A DNA stretch of 33,469 bases from an uncultured Bacteroidia bacterium (GCA_902778105.1 CACYWN010000027.1:1-33469), one strand, 5' to 3'; positions 1 to 7,707 are shown, numbered from the stretch's first letter. The notes: generated by a model from the letters alone, not told the origin. Program-made: numbers and translations.

Positions 1-177
1 TCTTCGCGTGTCATCATAACTGTTACGACTGTAAAGGTTAGGATGCAAAGTTAACCACGCTTTCGCGGGGCTTCAAGGGTACTTTGTCGGAGGCTTACAC
101 GCCTTATGCGATGGAGTTCACAAAGCCAGTAAGCATGGAACCGAGAAAGGCTAGGCTACCCCGGCGCTGGCAAGAAT

Positions 178-396
178 ATGAATAAACAAAACAATAAAGA
201 GTACAAAATAACACGCAAATTACAATTAGTCATAGCTATTGTTGTTTTCATTTGTGGAATACATATTTCCTGTACCAGAGTCTATTTCCTCTCGCCTATA
301 GGGGAATATATAAGCTCAGCAATCAGTATTCTAAGAGAAGTATTGATTCTTTATGGTGCAATCATTGGAATATATGGGAATTCTGGGGCCAGGTAA
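178..396 (+). CDS. small putative membrane protein, unknown
   Basis: This 72-residue frame starts with a lysine- and asparagine-rich stretch. A hydrophobic segment follows at about residues 15-32 (LQLVIAIVVFICGI), and a second, weaker one at about 50-66. It could be a small inner-membrane protein. I recognise no family. The frame stops at 396, right where the remnant of an amidase gene begins, so its last residues may be fusion sequence and not the original C-terminus. Its A/T-rich codon use differs from the amidase remnant. It could also be a chance frame in a recombination junction. Confidence 0.35.
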   Translation: MNKQNNKEYKITRKLQLVIAIVVFICGIHISCTRVYFLSPIGEYISSAISILREVLILYGAIIGIYGNSGAR

Positions 397-400
397 ATAA

Positions 401-838
401 TCAGCGACAGTATGCTGCAGACGTATCAACCGTGTGGCCATCCGTCACGATCACGAACCCCACGACACCTTTGTCGTCAGCATCCACGTCAATGCAGCCG
501 GCAGCTGCAGAATGTGGCACAGCGCCACGGGCTGGTGCGCCTACACTTTCCCCGGGCACACAGAGTCCGACAAGCTGGCCACCTGCCTGTATAAAGCCGC
601 CCAGAGACATCTTCCCGGCCACCGGCTCCGTACCGACTACAGCGACGGTGATCCAGACTTCGAGGAGCCCTTCTACATTCTGAAGCACACCTATTGTGCG
701 GCAGTCCTGACGGAGAACGGTTTCATGGACTCGGAGGTCTCGCTGAGCTTCCTCGAATCAGAGGAGGGGAAGAAGGCCATTGTTGCGCTACATGTGGAAG
801 GGATTATTAACTATTTTGAGAATAGTCTACAATCTTAG
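401..838 (+). pseudogene. N-acetylmuramoyl-L-alanine amidase, 5'-truncated remnant
   Basis: The frame encodes the C-terminal two thirds of an Amidase_3-type N-acetylmuramoyl-L-alanine amidase, which cleaves the peptide stem from peptidoglycan. Visible family features are the strand VSIHVNAAG with its zinc-ligand histidine and, near the end, the block AVLTENGFMD with the catalytic glutamate. The N-terminal part with the first zinc ligands is missing. The frame is closed by a stop at 398-400 and has no ATG; GTG 434 is the first possible start. The bases around 400-415 read as the expected upstream codons in another frame, so a small indel sits there as well. Amidases of this type are common cargo of Bacteroidales prophages and integrative elements. 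A strong hairpin follows the stop codon. The gene is judged non-functional. Confidence 0.75.
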
Positions 839-857
839 TTGTCCCAATGTGAAAACC

Positions 858-893
858 TATGCCACCGGTTGATTGTACTCTGCCGGTGGCATA
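858..893 (+). terminator. hairpin terminator after amidase remnant
   Basis: An 11-bp perfect stem (TATGCCACCGG at 858-868 pairing with CCGGTGGCATA at 883-893) encloses a 14-base loop. It lies 20 bases after the amidase stop codon and upstream of the next gene's promoter. It has no long T-tract, so it is inferred from stem strength and position. Confidence 0.6.
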
Positions 894-966
894 TTCATAT
901 GATGCTAACAATCTGTTGTATTGTATATATCAGCAAGTATTATTAGTCGTTGTGGGACATTTTGTG

Positions 967-974
967 TATATTTG
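967..974 (+). promoter_or_regulatory. Bacteroidetes -7 box for HNH endonuclease gene
   Basis: TATATTTG matches the Bacteroidetes -7 consensus TAnnTTTG exactly. It lies 25 bases before the ATG at 1000. No clean TTG -33 element is seen at 19-21 bases upstream; TTA at 943-945 is the closest. A promoter here rules out the longer in-frame start at 859. Confidence 0.6.
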
Positions 975-999
975 CATAAGGAACAATCATTTAAAGCAT

Positions 1000-1986
1000 A
1001 TGGCAAGAAGAAAATCCGTCAATAAAACGGGAATATCCCATATTTCAGGTGTCCCTACCAAGGATATTTGGATTTCCTATACTTGCCTCAATTGTGGGCA
1101 GGTTAATTACGAAAACATTGGTGAGCATATCATGCGGCCAGATGATGCTTTTGAAAAGTGTTCCTGGAAGTGTTCTAAATGTGGATTCGTTCATTCTAAG
1201 GACTCTGACCTTCCTGACAAGTTTAAGAATTGGGCTCCTGAGTTGAGAAAGAATGACTCTGCCACATGCAAGAATTTTTGGAGAGCTTTTTATACCCTTG
1301 CCACAGCTAATCCAGAGTATTACTGGAAACAATGCTTGACCTGTGGCCGCGTCCTTCCAAGTACTTCATTTGCCAAGCATGCGGGATGGAGCGAAATTGA
1401 GAAACAGCAGGAATGCAAGGCATGTAAAGCGGCTATCAACTCTCTCTTAAATCCTGAACGAACTAAGGAGCAACTTCACGAGAGTGCTGTCAGGCGCAGA
1501 CTTGGCGATTTGCTTCAGCCCAGTTCAAGTTTTAAATCTTTCAGTGATATTCAGGATCTGTTTCAACGTTTTGACAGTAAATGCTTCAAAACGGGGAAAC
1601 CACTTGATATCAACAAAAGAGATGAATGGGATATTGATCACATCCTTCCTGCCGCCTATTTTTATCCTTTGACAAAAGAGAATGCTGCTCTGTTGTCAAA
1701 AGGAGCCAATGGAAGCAAAAGAGCACAATGGCCAAGTCAGGTCTATACGAATCAAGAGCTTGTTGAGCTTGCAAGAATTACAGGCGCAGACCTTACGCTG
1801 CTTTCGAGTCCGGTTCCCATTTACAATACAAATGTAGATCCAAATATGGCCGTGAAGCGTTATCTGGGGAATGTGCGAAGTCAAGGTGCTCTTAATAAGC
1901 GTGTCAAGGACATAAAGAAAATTCTCACCGAAGCAAAGCTTATTGACAAGCTGTCCGATGAGAATAAAAAGCTTTTGGGGCTGTAA
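1000..1986 (+). CDS. HNH restriction endonuclease with zinc-binding cysteine pairs (putative type II)
   Basis: This 328-residue protein carries paired cysteines in its N-terminal half (C29/C32, C58/C61, C112/C115, C139/C142), which indicates zinc ribbons. An HNH nuclease core lies at residues 210-245: D-I-D-H with H214, then N228 and N237 in a GANGSK motif followed by WPS. This core resembles that of type IIS HNH enzymes such as Eco31I and MnlI, which cut DNA outside an asymmetric site. Translation is taken from ATG 1000, just after the -7 box; the in-frame extension back to 859 crosses the terminator hairpin. The gene converges on two DNA methyltransferases with only three bases between stop codons, so it is inferred to be the nuclease of that restriction-modification system. 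The recognition sequence cannot be read from the protein. Confidence 0.75.
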   Translation: MARRKSVNKTGISHISGVPTKDIWISYTCLNCGQVNYENIGEHIMRPDDAFEKCSWKCSKCGFVHSKDSDLPDKFKNWAPELRKNDSATCKNFWRAFYTLATANPEYYWKQCLTCGRVLPSTSFAKHAGWSEIEKQQECKACKAAINSLLNPERTKEQLHESAVRRRLGDLLQPSSSFKSFSDIQDLFQRFDSKCFKTGKPLDINKRDEWDIDHILPAAYFYPLTKENAALLSKGANGSKRAQWPSQVYTNQELVELARITGADLTLLSSPVPIYNTNVDPNMAVKRYLGNVRSQGALNKRVKDIKKILTEAKLIDKLSDENKKLLGL

Positions 1987-1989
1987 AGC

Positions 1990-3120
1990 CTACTCCATTA
2001 TCAAGTATTGGTGTGACGTGACTGTGCCAAGATCAGCGATTCCGAACTTGGCACATTCTGCCACATCTTCGTCATACAGCCTGGCCCGATTAAACCAATG
2101 ACGGGCACGTTGTTGTAAGACCTGTCCCATATCGCATTTGTCGCTTTTCCCAAGATGCATCACAAAGTATCCGCCAGCGCGGAGTCGTTCTCTTGCTTGC
2201 TGAAACACTGCATCGTAAACATTAAAACTCTCTTTCTGCCGCTCATCCACATATTGTGCAGGACGTAAGTTGAAATCTGGCTCATCCCACCCGGTAAACC
2301 AAAGCCGAATCCAATTCGCTAAATAAAAACGCGTGCTATCAAAGAATGGCGGGGATGTGATTATTGCATCCAGTTGGTTGAGTTCATCAGGCCAGGCCGC
2401 AGTTGAATCACCTAAAAACATCTGCCCACCAACAAAACACCTCGGGTATGGTTCTGCTACAGATCTTTCAACCTTTTCGGTAACTTTCTCTATTAGGTTT
2501 TTATACACTGCCTCTCCTGTGGGTGCATAAGGGACAATCGGATGGGATTTCCTGCTTAATGCATACGGTCGGTTCCCATGCAAGATATGAAGGAGCGAAG
2601 CAATAACCATCATTTCTGCTGTTGTTTGAGGTTCATTCTGTTGAAAGAACAGCCTTGCAGCAAGAATCTCTCTAAACGTTTGATCATTGTAGTACTCTGC
2701 AAGAGTTTTATTGAAGCCAAATCGACTATTTCGAGCAACATACCCACGAGGGAAATGGACGTTTTCAATAAACTCTTGCAAACGTTCAATAATAGCATGA
2801 CAATCGTCAATAGTGCAACGTTGCATTTTCGCAGATGATACATAGTATGCCAGAGGGCTAATATCCATTCCATACGCATGCTTTCCGTTTAAGCAACCTT
2901 CAAACGGGATTGTACCAACACCCGCAAAAGGATCGAATAATGTACCGCCTTGAGGAACAAATGTGCGGACGAGATGATACGCAATCGCTGGTTTTAATTT
3001 GCCCTGATAGGAACACAATGAATGATTAGGGTGCCCCCAATTCTTTTTGGAGAAGGGGAGTTCTTTGTGCGGGAGTTCTCTATAAAACTTACTCCACTTG
3101 CTATCTATATATTTCGTCAT
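1990..3120 (-). CDS. DNA methyltransferase (N4-cytosine/N6-adenine class), first of pair
   Basis: This 376-residue amino-methyltransferase has the S-adenosylmethionine-binding motif FDPFAGVGT at residues 62-70. The catalytic motif TSPPF is at 255-259. The binding motif comes first and the catalytic motif follows after about 190 residues, with the likely target-recognition region between. The TSPP[FY] motif places it among the N4-cytosine or N6-adenine methylases, but the sequence does not say which base is modified. It starts two bases after the stop of the upstream methyltransferase, so the two are probably translationally coupled. Its stop faces that of the HNH nuclease. Expected job: protecting one strand of an asymmetric recognition site. 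Confidence 0.85.
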   Translation of the reverse strand: MTKYIDSKWSKFYRELPHKELPFSKKNWGHPNHSLCSYQGKLKPAIAYHLVRTFVPQGGTLFDPFAGVGTIPFEGCLNGKHAYGMDISPLAYYVSSAKMQRCTIDDCHAIIERLQEFIENVHFPRGYVARNSRFGFNKTLAEYYNDQTFREILAARLFFQQNEPQTTAEMMVIASLLHILHGNRPYALSRKSHPIVPYAPTGEAVYKNLIEKVTEKVERSVAEPYPRCFVGGQMFLGDSTAAWPDELNQLDAIITSPPFFDSTRFYLANWIRLWFTGWDEPDFNLRPAQYVDERQKESFNVYDAVFQQARERLRAGGYFVMHLGKSDKCDMGQVLQQRARHWFNRARLYDEDVAECAKFGIADLGTVTSHQYLIME

Positions 3121-3122
3121 AA

Positions 3123-4634
3123 CTATACTTTCTTATATTTAATCACGAGAAGTACTTGAGAGAGGAGCGCACCATTACGTGATCTTCTTTGTCTTAATAT
3201 CTCTCGGCTCTGAAGCTTAAACCCCAATGGCTCAATTATCTCAAGAAGAATCAGGTCGGTTTGAATATGGACATTAGAAAAAATAGAATCACCTAAGTCG
3301 ACAAGAATGTCTGCTCCGTCATTCAGATTCTTGGTAAGTCCCTGAAACACTTCATGCATCTCCCTGAAATAGCATCTTGCCATTAAAGGAATCCTACGAT
3401 CATATGCCTGTTTATCTAAGATCATCATTGTATCATCCAGAAGTGGACTGGATAGGTCATTAACCTGCTTGGAATACTCCTGCTTAACATCATTGATGCC
3501 ACTGGTAAGGGCCTCATCACGATATAATCGCAAATCATCCTCAGATTGAAGGTAGGATAGGAACCAGAGTTCAAGTTTTGTGTTGCGGAAATAGTTAGTG
3601 CCATTCAGATATGGAGGACTTGTGATGACCGCGTCGATCTTGTTCTTCAATGAAGATTTGCCGATATTTTTGGCATTTCCTTGAATGAGCTTATGGTTAA
3701 GACGTATGTTCACCTGGCAATTCTGAATATCCTCGATAATAACCTTGATCTTCTCCGGCAAGATGTCCTGGATGATTACCATTTCGTTTTGGCGCTCTTT
3801 TTCAGTCTTAAAACGGAGATCACCCTGTTTTTTGAGATAAGAAATCGGTATTAAGCATGAAAACACAGCTACACTGAGCACTTTAGCAAGTAACAAGTCG
3901 CCGTCTTTTTCAATGCCATCAATGATAGTTTTAAGACGAAGGACTTGTTCAAATTGATCTTCTGGGAAGTAAACACTTTTCCCAAATACACGATAATAAG
4001 ATGCTCGAAGATTCTCGGCAGGAGTGGTTTTCGCAAGAGCGGCAAACATGTTGTCATTGATATTAACCAATTTCGATGCAAGCGCCTGTCGTTTGGATGA
4101 GCTTAGCTTCATCACGGAGATTTTGGTGTCAATCAAGACCTGAAGAAGCGGATTAACCTCGGAATATAAGGTCGGTATCCCTTTGTGATCAGCAGAGAAG
4201 ATTGTAGTGCCAGTTCCAGCAAAAGGCTCATAGATAAGCTTGGCATTCGGACAATACTTATCTATCAAAGCGTCAACAAAAGATGGAGAATATCCTTCAA
4301 TATAAGGGTACCATCGTTGGAAGGGAACATCTTTGCTATTCCCGAAAGTGACATCTTTGGTCTGAAACGAAGGAACATCTACTTTATTGATATGCTTGGC
4401 AATTATACGTTTGGCATATTGATTCACAGATCTTCCGTCACGGTCAGCTTTCTTCTTTAGAACGCTATATGTATCACACTTTAAGATCTTCTTAATCGCA
4501 TATGATGAAAGCTGACCAACTTTTTTGAATAGCTCTGCTTCGTCCTCAGTGAAGGCAAGTGCAAAAGATTTTGCCTTGCCCTTCTCACTTTGATAGTCGT
4601 CAAAATAAATCGCCTTATGTAACTGGGTCGCCAT
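3123..4634 (-). CDS. DNA methyltransferase (N4-cytosine/N6-adenine class), second of pair
   Basis: This 503-residue protein has motif I EPFAGTGT at residues 136-143 and motif IV TSPPY at 338-342, the same order as its neighbour but with a longer N-terminal extension. Residues 1-90 are rich in charged residues and may form a helical DNA-binding or dimerisation region. An in-frame ATG exists 24 codons further upstream (4706), but the promoter at 4668-4698 puts the transcript start after it, so ATG 4634 is chosen. It is the first gene of the methyltransferase operon. Two methylases of this kind next to one nuclease usually mean that the two strands of the recognition site differ and each needs its own enzyme. 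Confidence 0.85.
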   Translation of the reverse strand: MATQLHKAIYFDDYQSEKGKAKSFALAFTEDEAELFKKVGQLSSYAIKKILKCDTYSVLKKKADRDGRSVNQYAKRIIAKHINKVDVPSFQTKDVTFGNSKDVPFQRWYPYIEGYSPSFVDALIDKYCPNAKLIYEPFAGTGTTIFSADHKGIPTLYSEVNPLLQVLIDTKISVMKLSSSKRQALASKLVNINDNMFAALAKTTPAENLRASYYRVFGKSVYFPEDQFEQVLRLKTIIDGIEKDGDLLLAKVLSVAVFSCLIPISYLKKQGDLRFKTEKERQNEMVIIQDILPEKIKVIIEDIQNCQVNIRLNHKLIQGNAKNIGKSSLKNKIDAVITSPPYLNGTNYFRNTKLELWFLSYLQSEDDLRLYRDEALTSGINDVKQEYSKQVNDLSSPLLDDTMMILDKQAYDRRIPLMARCYFREMHEVFQGLTKNLNDGADILVDLGDSIFSNVHIQTDLILLEIIEPLGFKLQSREILRQRRSRNGALLSQVLLVIKYKKV

Positions 4635-4667
4635 AGAAAAAACTATAATAAAATTATATTTACTTCG

Positions 4668-4698
4668 CAAAGATACTATACGGATTCCAGATATACAA
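4668..4698 (-). promoter_or_regulatory. Bacteroidetes promoter for methyltransferase operon
   Basis: Read on the minus strand, TTG (4696-4698) is followed after exactly 20 bases by TATCTTTG (4668-4675). This is a textbook Bacteroidetes -33/-7 pair. It lies about 35 bases before the methyltransferase ATG at 4634. Confidence 0.75.
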
Positions 4699-4749
4699 GA
4701 CTCCAAAACTGGAAACTCATGGATGAACCAAAAATATTCTTTCCTTCAT

Positions 4750-5118
4750 TTACACGTCACACCAAAATAGCTGTTCATTCTCCTTATACTTCCGTTTCTT
4801 CGTCCAGAAGTCGCCAAGTCCATATTTCTGCGACCGCTCAATCCAGGCCTCAATCTCCTGACGGCGGAAGAGGGTAGTCCGGCCGGACTTGTAGTGGGGG
4901 ATGCCGTGGAAATAGAGCCAGCTGCGGACAAGTTCAATCTTCGGGTCGCCGGGAATCATTCGCCGAAGTTCGTAGATGTCAATCCAATCCTCCTGCGGGC
5001 CGATGGTGCCGTTTAACACTGGTTCGGTCTTGAGGGTAAGCCAGCCGTCGATGGCCTCCAGCTGCTTGACGATGCCGGCCAGAACTGCCGGAATCATGGC
5101 CACATTGATCTGCGCCAT
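4750..5118 (-). CDS. excisionase-like helix-turn-helix protein
   Basis: This 122-residue protein has a MerR/excisionase-type DNA-binding domain in its second half: a YELRRMIP helix, SWLYFHGIPHYKSGRT, then FRRQEIEAWI. That is the usual layout of the small helix-turn-helix proteins encoded beside integrases in Bacteroidales mobile elements. ATG 5118 is chosen because AGGAGG stands just upstream; the frame extension to 5202 is unlikely. The gene before it (5124-5321) is a second, truncated member of the same family. Likely role: excision or control factor of a now partial integrative element. Confidence 0.7.
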   Translation of the reverse strand: MAQINVAMIPAVLAGIVKQLEAIDGWLTLKTEPVLNGTIGPQEDWIDIYELRRMIPGDPKIELVRSWLYFHGIPHYKSGRTTLFRRQEIEAWIERSQKYGLGDFWTKKRKYKENEQLFWCDV

Positions 5119-5123
5119 ACCGG

Positions 5124-5321
5124 CTACCTCCTTCTGCCGCCTAAGGGATGCGTGGCACAATACCGTTCGGTGTTGTCTTTCACGCGGGTGCGAAGCAGCC
5201 ACTTGTCAATCTCCGACTTTTTGAACATCAACGTCTTGCCCTGCTTGTAGTAGGGGATAGTGTTGTCATTGACCCAACTGTACACGGTCGATGGAGCAGG
5301 ATGCGACAGCAGATATTGGCC
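5124..5321 (-). pseudogene. truncated second helix-turn-helix (excisionase-like) gene
   Basis: The minus-strand frame reads PSTVYSWVNDNTIPYYKQGK followed by LMFKKSEIDKWL, a clear helix-turn-helix domain of the same family as its downstream neighbour. Translation runs to a TAG at 5124-5126, five bases before the next ATG. Upstream it is closed by TAA at 5322-5324, with no start codon and no N-terminal region. About 30-40 N-terminal residues of a normal family member are missing. The break lies only 50 bases from the mnmE-like attachment sequence, so it was probably made by a deletion or recombination at the element end. Confidence 0.65.
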
Positions 5322-5370
5322 TTATGTTTATAGCCTTTGATAAGTTTTAACTAATTGAAAAACAAACTTT

Positions 5371-5387
5371 TATTTTCCGATGCAGAA
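5371..5387 (-). other. candidate attachment site (mnmE 3'-end-like), left copy
   Basis: The 17 bases TATTTTCCGATGCAGAA are identical to 31453-31469 and in the same orientation. On the minus strand they read TTC-TGC-ATC-GGA-AAA-TA, that is F-C-I-G-K-stop, the conserved C-terminus of MnmE, whose C-terminal cysteine motif is near-invariant. The 3' end of mnmE (thdF/trmE) is a known integration site for islands, for example SGI1 in thdF. No other mnmE coding sequence is present here, so this is the kind of short remnant an element carries after integration. Confidence 0.6.
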
Positions 5388-6021
5388 AAACACATACTTT
5401 CCAAGGGCTGTCGTGGGGTTTTTAATGGGGCATGATTGTCAATGAGTTACGCTTGTCGTTTGTCACAATTGTGACGGAATCGGCTTTTTTTGTGACAATC
5501 GTTGTGACAGAGTCGGGCCCAATCTCGAAGAGTCTTTATTGAGGACACTAAAATAATCGGGTAAAAGAGAAAAAAGGCCTGTTTTCAGACTCCCTGAGAC
5601 GTGTCAAGAATTTGTAACAAGTTTTACACGAGAAATGAGCGTCTCCAATCTTTAATCATTCCAGATACGAATTTGCGTTTTCATTGTTTTCTCGAGAAGA
5701 AAGGCTACTCATCAGTGTATGGAGATATGGTTGTATAGTCAGTTTGGTATATCTAATACATGACTGGCCTATACCGGCAGATAACCAGGACCCTCTTTTT
5801 TCTTCTACCAGAATATAGATAAGGACTTGCAATCGGCCTTAAGGAATCGCCAATTGCCTTTGTTGATACTGTTTCAAAGCTATGCAATAGCAGTGGCAAA
5901 ACCAATTTTCGGCCATTTTGCAAACTTCGAGAGATATAGTTTATAATCTTCGAAAATGCCCGTTATAAGTTTGACCGGCAATTTCAAAATCGGTTATTGC
6001 AATAACCTTTTTTATAGATAA
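5388..6021. other. gene-free stretch with repeats
   Basis: I see no convincing coding frame in this stretch. It holds a 14-bp perfect palindrome GTCACAATTGTGAC (5462-5475). It also holds two near-identical 13-mers, GTGACGGAATCGG (5471-5483) and GTGACAGAGTCGG (5504-5516), 33 bases apart, plus an extra GTGACAATCG at 5492. A short palindrome TTCTCGAGAA lies near 5690. The operator-like palindrome close to the next gene is listed separately. Confidence 0.5.
5992..6007. promoter_or_regulatory. candidate operator, 16-bp perfect palindrome
   Basis: GGTTATTGCAATAACC is a perfect 16-bp palindrome 15 bases upstream of the -33 element of the ATPase gene. An imperfect second copy, GGTTATTCTAATAAAC (6025-6040), abuts the -33 TTTG and fills the -33/-7 spacer. 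Two copies of one inverted repeat at a promoter suggest a repressor, possibly the ATPase protein itself, but the binder is unknown. Confidence 0.5.
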
Positions 6022-6053
6022 TTTGGTTATTCTAATAAACTTTTCTATTTTTG
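6022..6053 (+). promoter_or_regulatory. Bacteroidetes promoter for AAA ATPase gene
   Basis: TTTG (6022-6025), exactly 20 bases, then TATTTTTG (6046-6053): a full match to the Bacteroidetes -33/-7 promoter. The start codon at 6069 lies about 15 bases after the -7 box, so the leader is very short. The second inverted-repeat copy (6025-6040) overlaps the promoter. Confidence 0.75.
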
Positions 6054-6068
6054 CTCTGAATAAAGCAG

Positions 6069-7271
6069 ATGACCATGGAAACTCTTTTCAAGAAGCACCG
6101 CAAGTTGATTTCCCAGGTGAGCACGAATATCATCCGGGAAGCCATGAACACCATACCTTGGGAGAAACAGTTGGTTGCCATACGTGGTTCACGAGGTGTA
6201 GGCAAGACTACGCTGATGCGCCAGTATATCAAGTTGAACTATGGGATTCAGGCGGGGGAGGCCTTGTACTGCCTGATGGACAGTATGTACTTCACGAGTC
6301 ATTCATTGCTTGACCTGGCTGAGCGATTTCACTTGATGGGAGGGAAGCATCTGTTTCTTGATGAAGTACACAAGTATCCCAGTTGGAGCAAGGAGATAAA
6401 AGAGATCATTGACCTGTATCCTGAAATGAAAGTCACCTTCTCGGGATCTTCGCTACTTCAGATTCTGAATGCGGACGCGGACTTGTCCCGCCGCGTGCGA
6501 AGCCAGGATCTCGCGGGGCTATCTTTCAGGGAGTACCTCAGATTCTATCACGGCATTGAGCTTCCCGTCTTCAAGTTGGAGGAGATTCTATCCAACCCTG
6601 ATGCCATCTGTACCCGGGTTTGCGAAGCCTGTCATCCCCAGCCCTTATTCGAATCCTACCTTCGGGCGGGCTATTATCCCTTTTATGACGGGGACGTTGA
6701 AGATTACTACAGCAGGATTGAGAACGTTGTCAATTTTATCATTGACCAGGAGATGACGGATTTCTGTGGGGTGGACCCCGCTAACACCCGGAAGTTGAAG
6801 GCCATGTTGATGTTCCTGTGCGACAATGTCCCCTATGAAGTGAATATTGCCAAGCTGGCCTCCTACCTGGAACTGAACAAGGCGACCGTGCTTAGCTATC
6901 TGTCGGGCATGAAGAAGGCAGAACTCCTTCATCTTCTCTATTCGAGCAATGTCTCGGTGACAAAGATGCAGAAACCCGATAAGATTTATGTCCACAATCC
7001 CAACATCCTCTATGCATTGGGATCGAGGGAGAATATCGGTACCGTTAGAGAATGCTTCTTTGTGAACCAACTTTCGAAGGGCCATACCGTGGAGTACGGG
7101 AAAACCAGTGGAGATTTCCTTATCGACGGTCGTATCACGGTCGAAGTCGGCGGGAAGGATAAATCCTTCGAACAGATTGCTGATATTCCAGCCTCATATG
7201 TCTTTGCAGATGAGATGGAATTCCCTGTTGGAAAGAAACTTCCTCTCTGGCTGGCCGGTTTCCTCTATTGA
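6069..7271 (+). CDS. AAA+ ATPase with DUF4143 C-terminal domain
   Basis: This 400-residue protein belongs to the large AAA_14/DUF4143 family. Walker A is GSRGVGKTT (residues 40-48), Walker B is HLFLDEVH (about 94-101), and an FSGSS sensor-type motif follows. A winged-helix-like segment (about 270-300, AKLASYLELNKATVLSYLSG) comes next. The C-terminal DUF4143 region contains DFLIDGRITVEVGGK, which resembles a nuclease-like fold. These cytosolic ATPases are abundant in Bacteroidales and often occur as accessory genes; their function is not settled. The promoter is intact and flanked by palindromes. The last codons overlap, on the opposite strand, the tail of a GH3 relic, so the gene was probably joined to foreign DNA at its 3' end. 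ATG 6075 is an alternative start. Confidence 0.85.
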   Translation: MTMETLFKKHRKLISQVSTNIIREAMNTIPWEKQLVAIRGSRGVGKTTLMRQYIKLNYGIQAGEALYCLMDSMYFTSHSLLDLAERFHLMGGKHLFLDEVHKYPSWSKEIKEIIDLYPEMKVTFSGSSLLQILNADADLSRRVRSQDLAGLSFREYLRFYHGIELPVFKLEEILSNPDAICTRVCEACHPQPLFESYLRAGYYPFYDGDVEDYYSRIENVVNFIIDQEMTDFCGVDPANTRKLKAMLMFLCDNVPYEVNIAKLASYLELNKATVLSYLSGMKKAELLHLLYSSNVSVTKMQKPDKIYVHNPNILYALGSRENIGTVRECFFVNQLSKGHTVEYGKTSGDFLIDGRITVEVGGKDKSFEQIADIPASYVFADEMEFPVGKKLPLWLAGFLY

Positions 7272-7366
7272 ACACGTAGGTTTATTCCTTCCGTATCCCG
7301 GCTGTTCGGGCCAATCATGATCTCGAAATCGCCGGGCTCGCAGACCATATCCAGCCTGGGTGCTCC
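7265..7366 (-). pseudogene. GH3 glycosidase C-terminal scar
   Basis: The minus strand reads RLDMVCEPGDFEIMIGPNSR followed by DTEGINLRVQ and a TAG at 7265-7267. The pattern EPG-F-E-I-M-I-G-x-N-S-R-D is typical of the fibronectin-III-like C-terminal domain of GH3 beta-glucosidases and beta-xylosidases, and the stop falls where that family ends. Only about 30 residues remain; a TGA closes the frame upstream. It is the 3' stump of a deleted glycosidase gene and overlaps the end of the ATPase gene by seven bases. Confidence 0.55.
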
Positions 7367-7383
7367 TCAATGGGATCGTCGGG

Positions 7384-7707
7384 ATGCTTTATCTTTTCGG
7401 AATTCTGAAAGATGCAGACCTATTCATGGTCAGTGTCTTCTATTTCCTTTGCGACTATGTGTGCATCCTGATCTACTGTCCCTTCCAAAGCCATATCATG
7501 CACAACAAGTGCTGTGTAAACTGCCGGATTTACGGCTGGGGGGATTTTATGATGTTTACCCCCATGGTCTGTATCCGGCATTTTTTCAGCTGGACCCTGT
7601 TCTGGATGTCGGTGCTCGTACTGATCAGATGGGATTCAATAAAAATCAGCGAAAAAGTCTTCAGAAATGTCCCAGAGGGCGTTTCCGTCATAAAAAGAGA
7701 ATGCTAA
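7384..7707 (+). pseudogene. conserved cysteine-motif membrane protein, probably 5'-truncated
   Basis: The frame from ATG 7384 (GTG 7360 is also possible) encodes about 107 residues with hydrophobic segments. It contains the motif CPFQSHIMHNKCCVNCRIYG, then WGDFMMFTP and a second membrane segment SWTLFWMSVLVLIRW. I recognise this as a conserved, uncharacterised multi-pass membrane protein with a clustered-cysteine motif found in gut anaerobes. Family members have additional N-terminal membrane segments that are absent here. The frame fuses upstream to unrelated bases of the GH3 scar, so the 5' part was lost at the same junction. It may still be translated, but function is doubtful. Confidence 0.5.

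Noticed and set aside
1-177. Possible structured RNA or transposon end at the left edge
   Set aside because: Short inverted repeats such as GCTTAC/GTAAGC are present, but no known RNA family or terminal repeat could be recognised and the element is cut by the window edge.
859-999. 47-codon N-terminal extension of the HNH nuclease
   Set aside because: It crosses a strong terminator hairpin and the promoter of the gene; ATG 1000 is the natural start.
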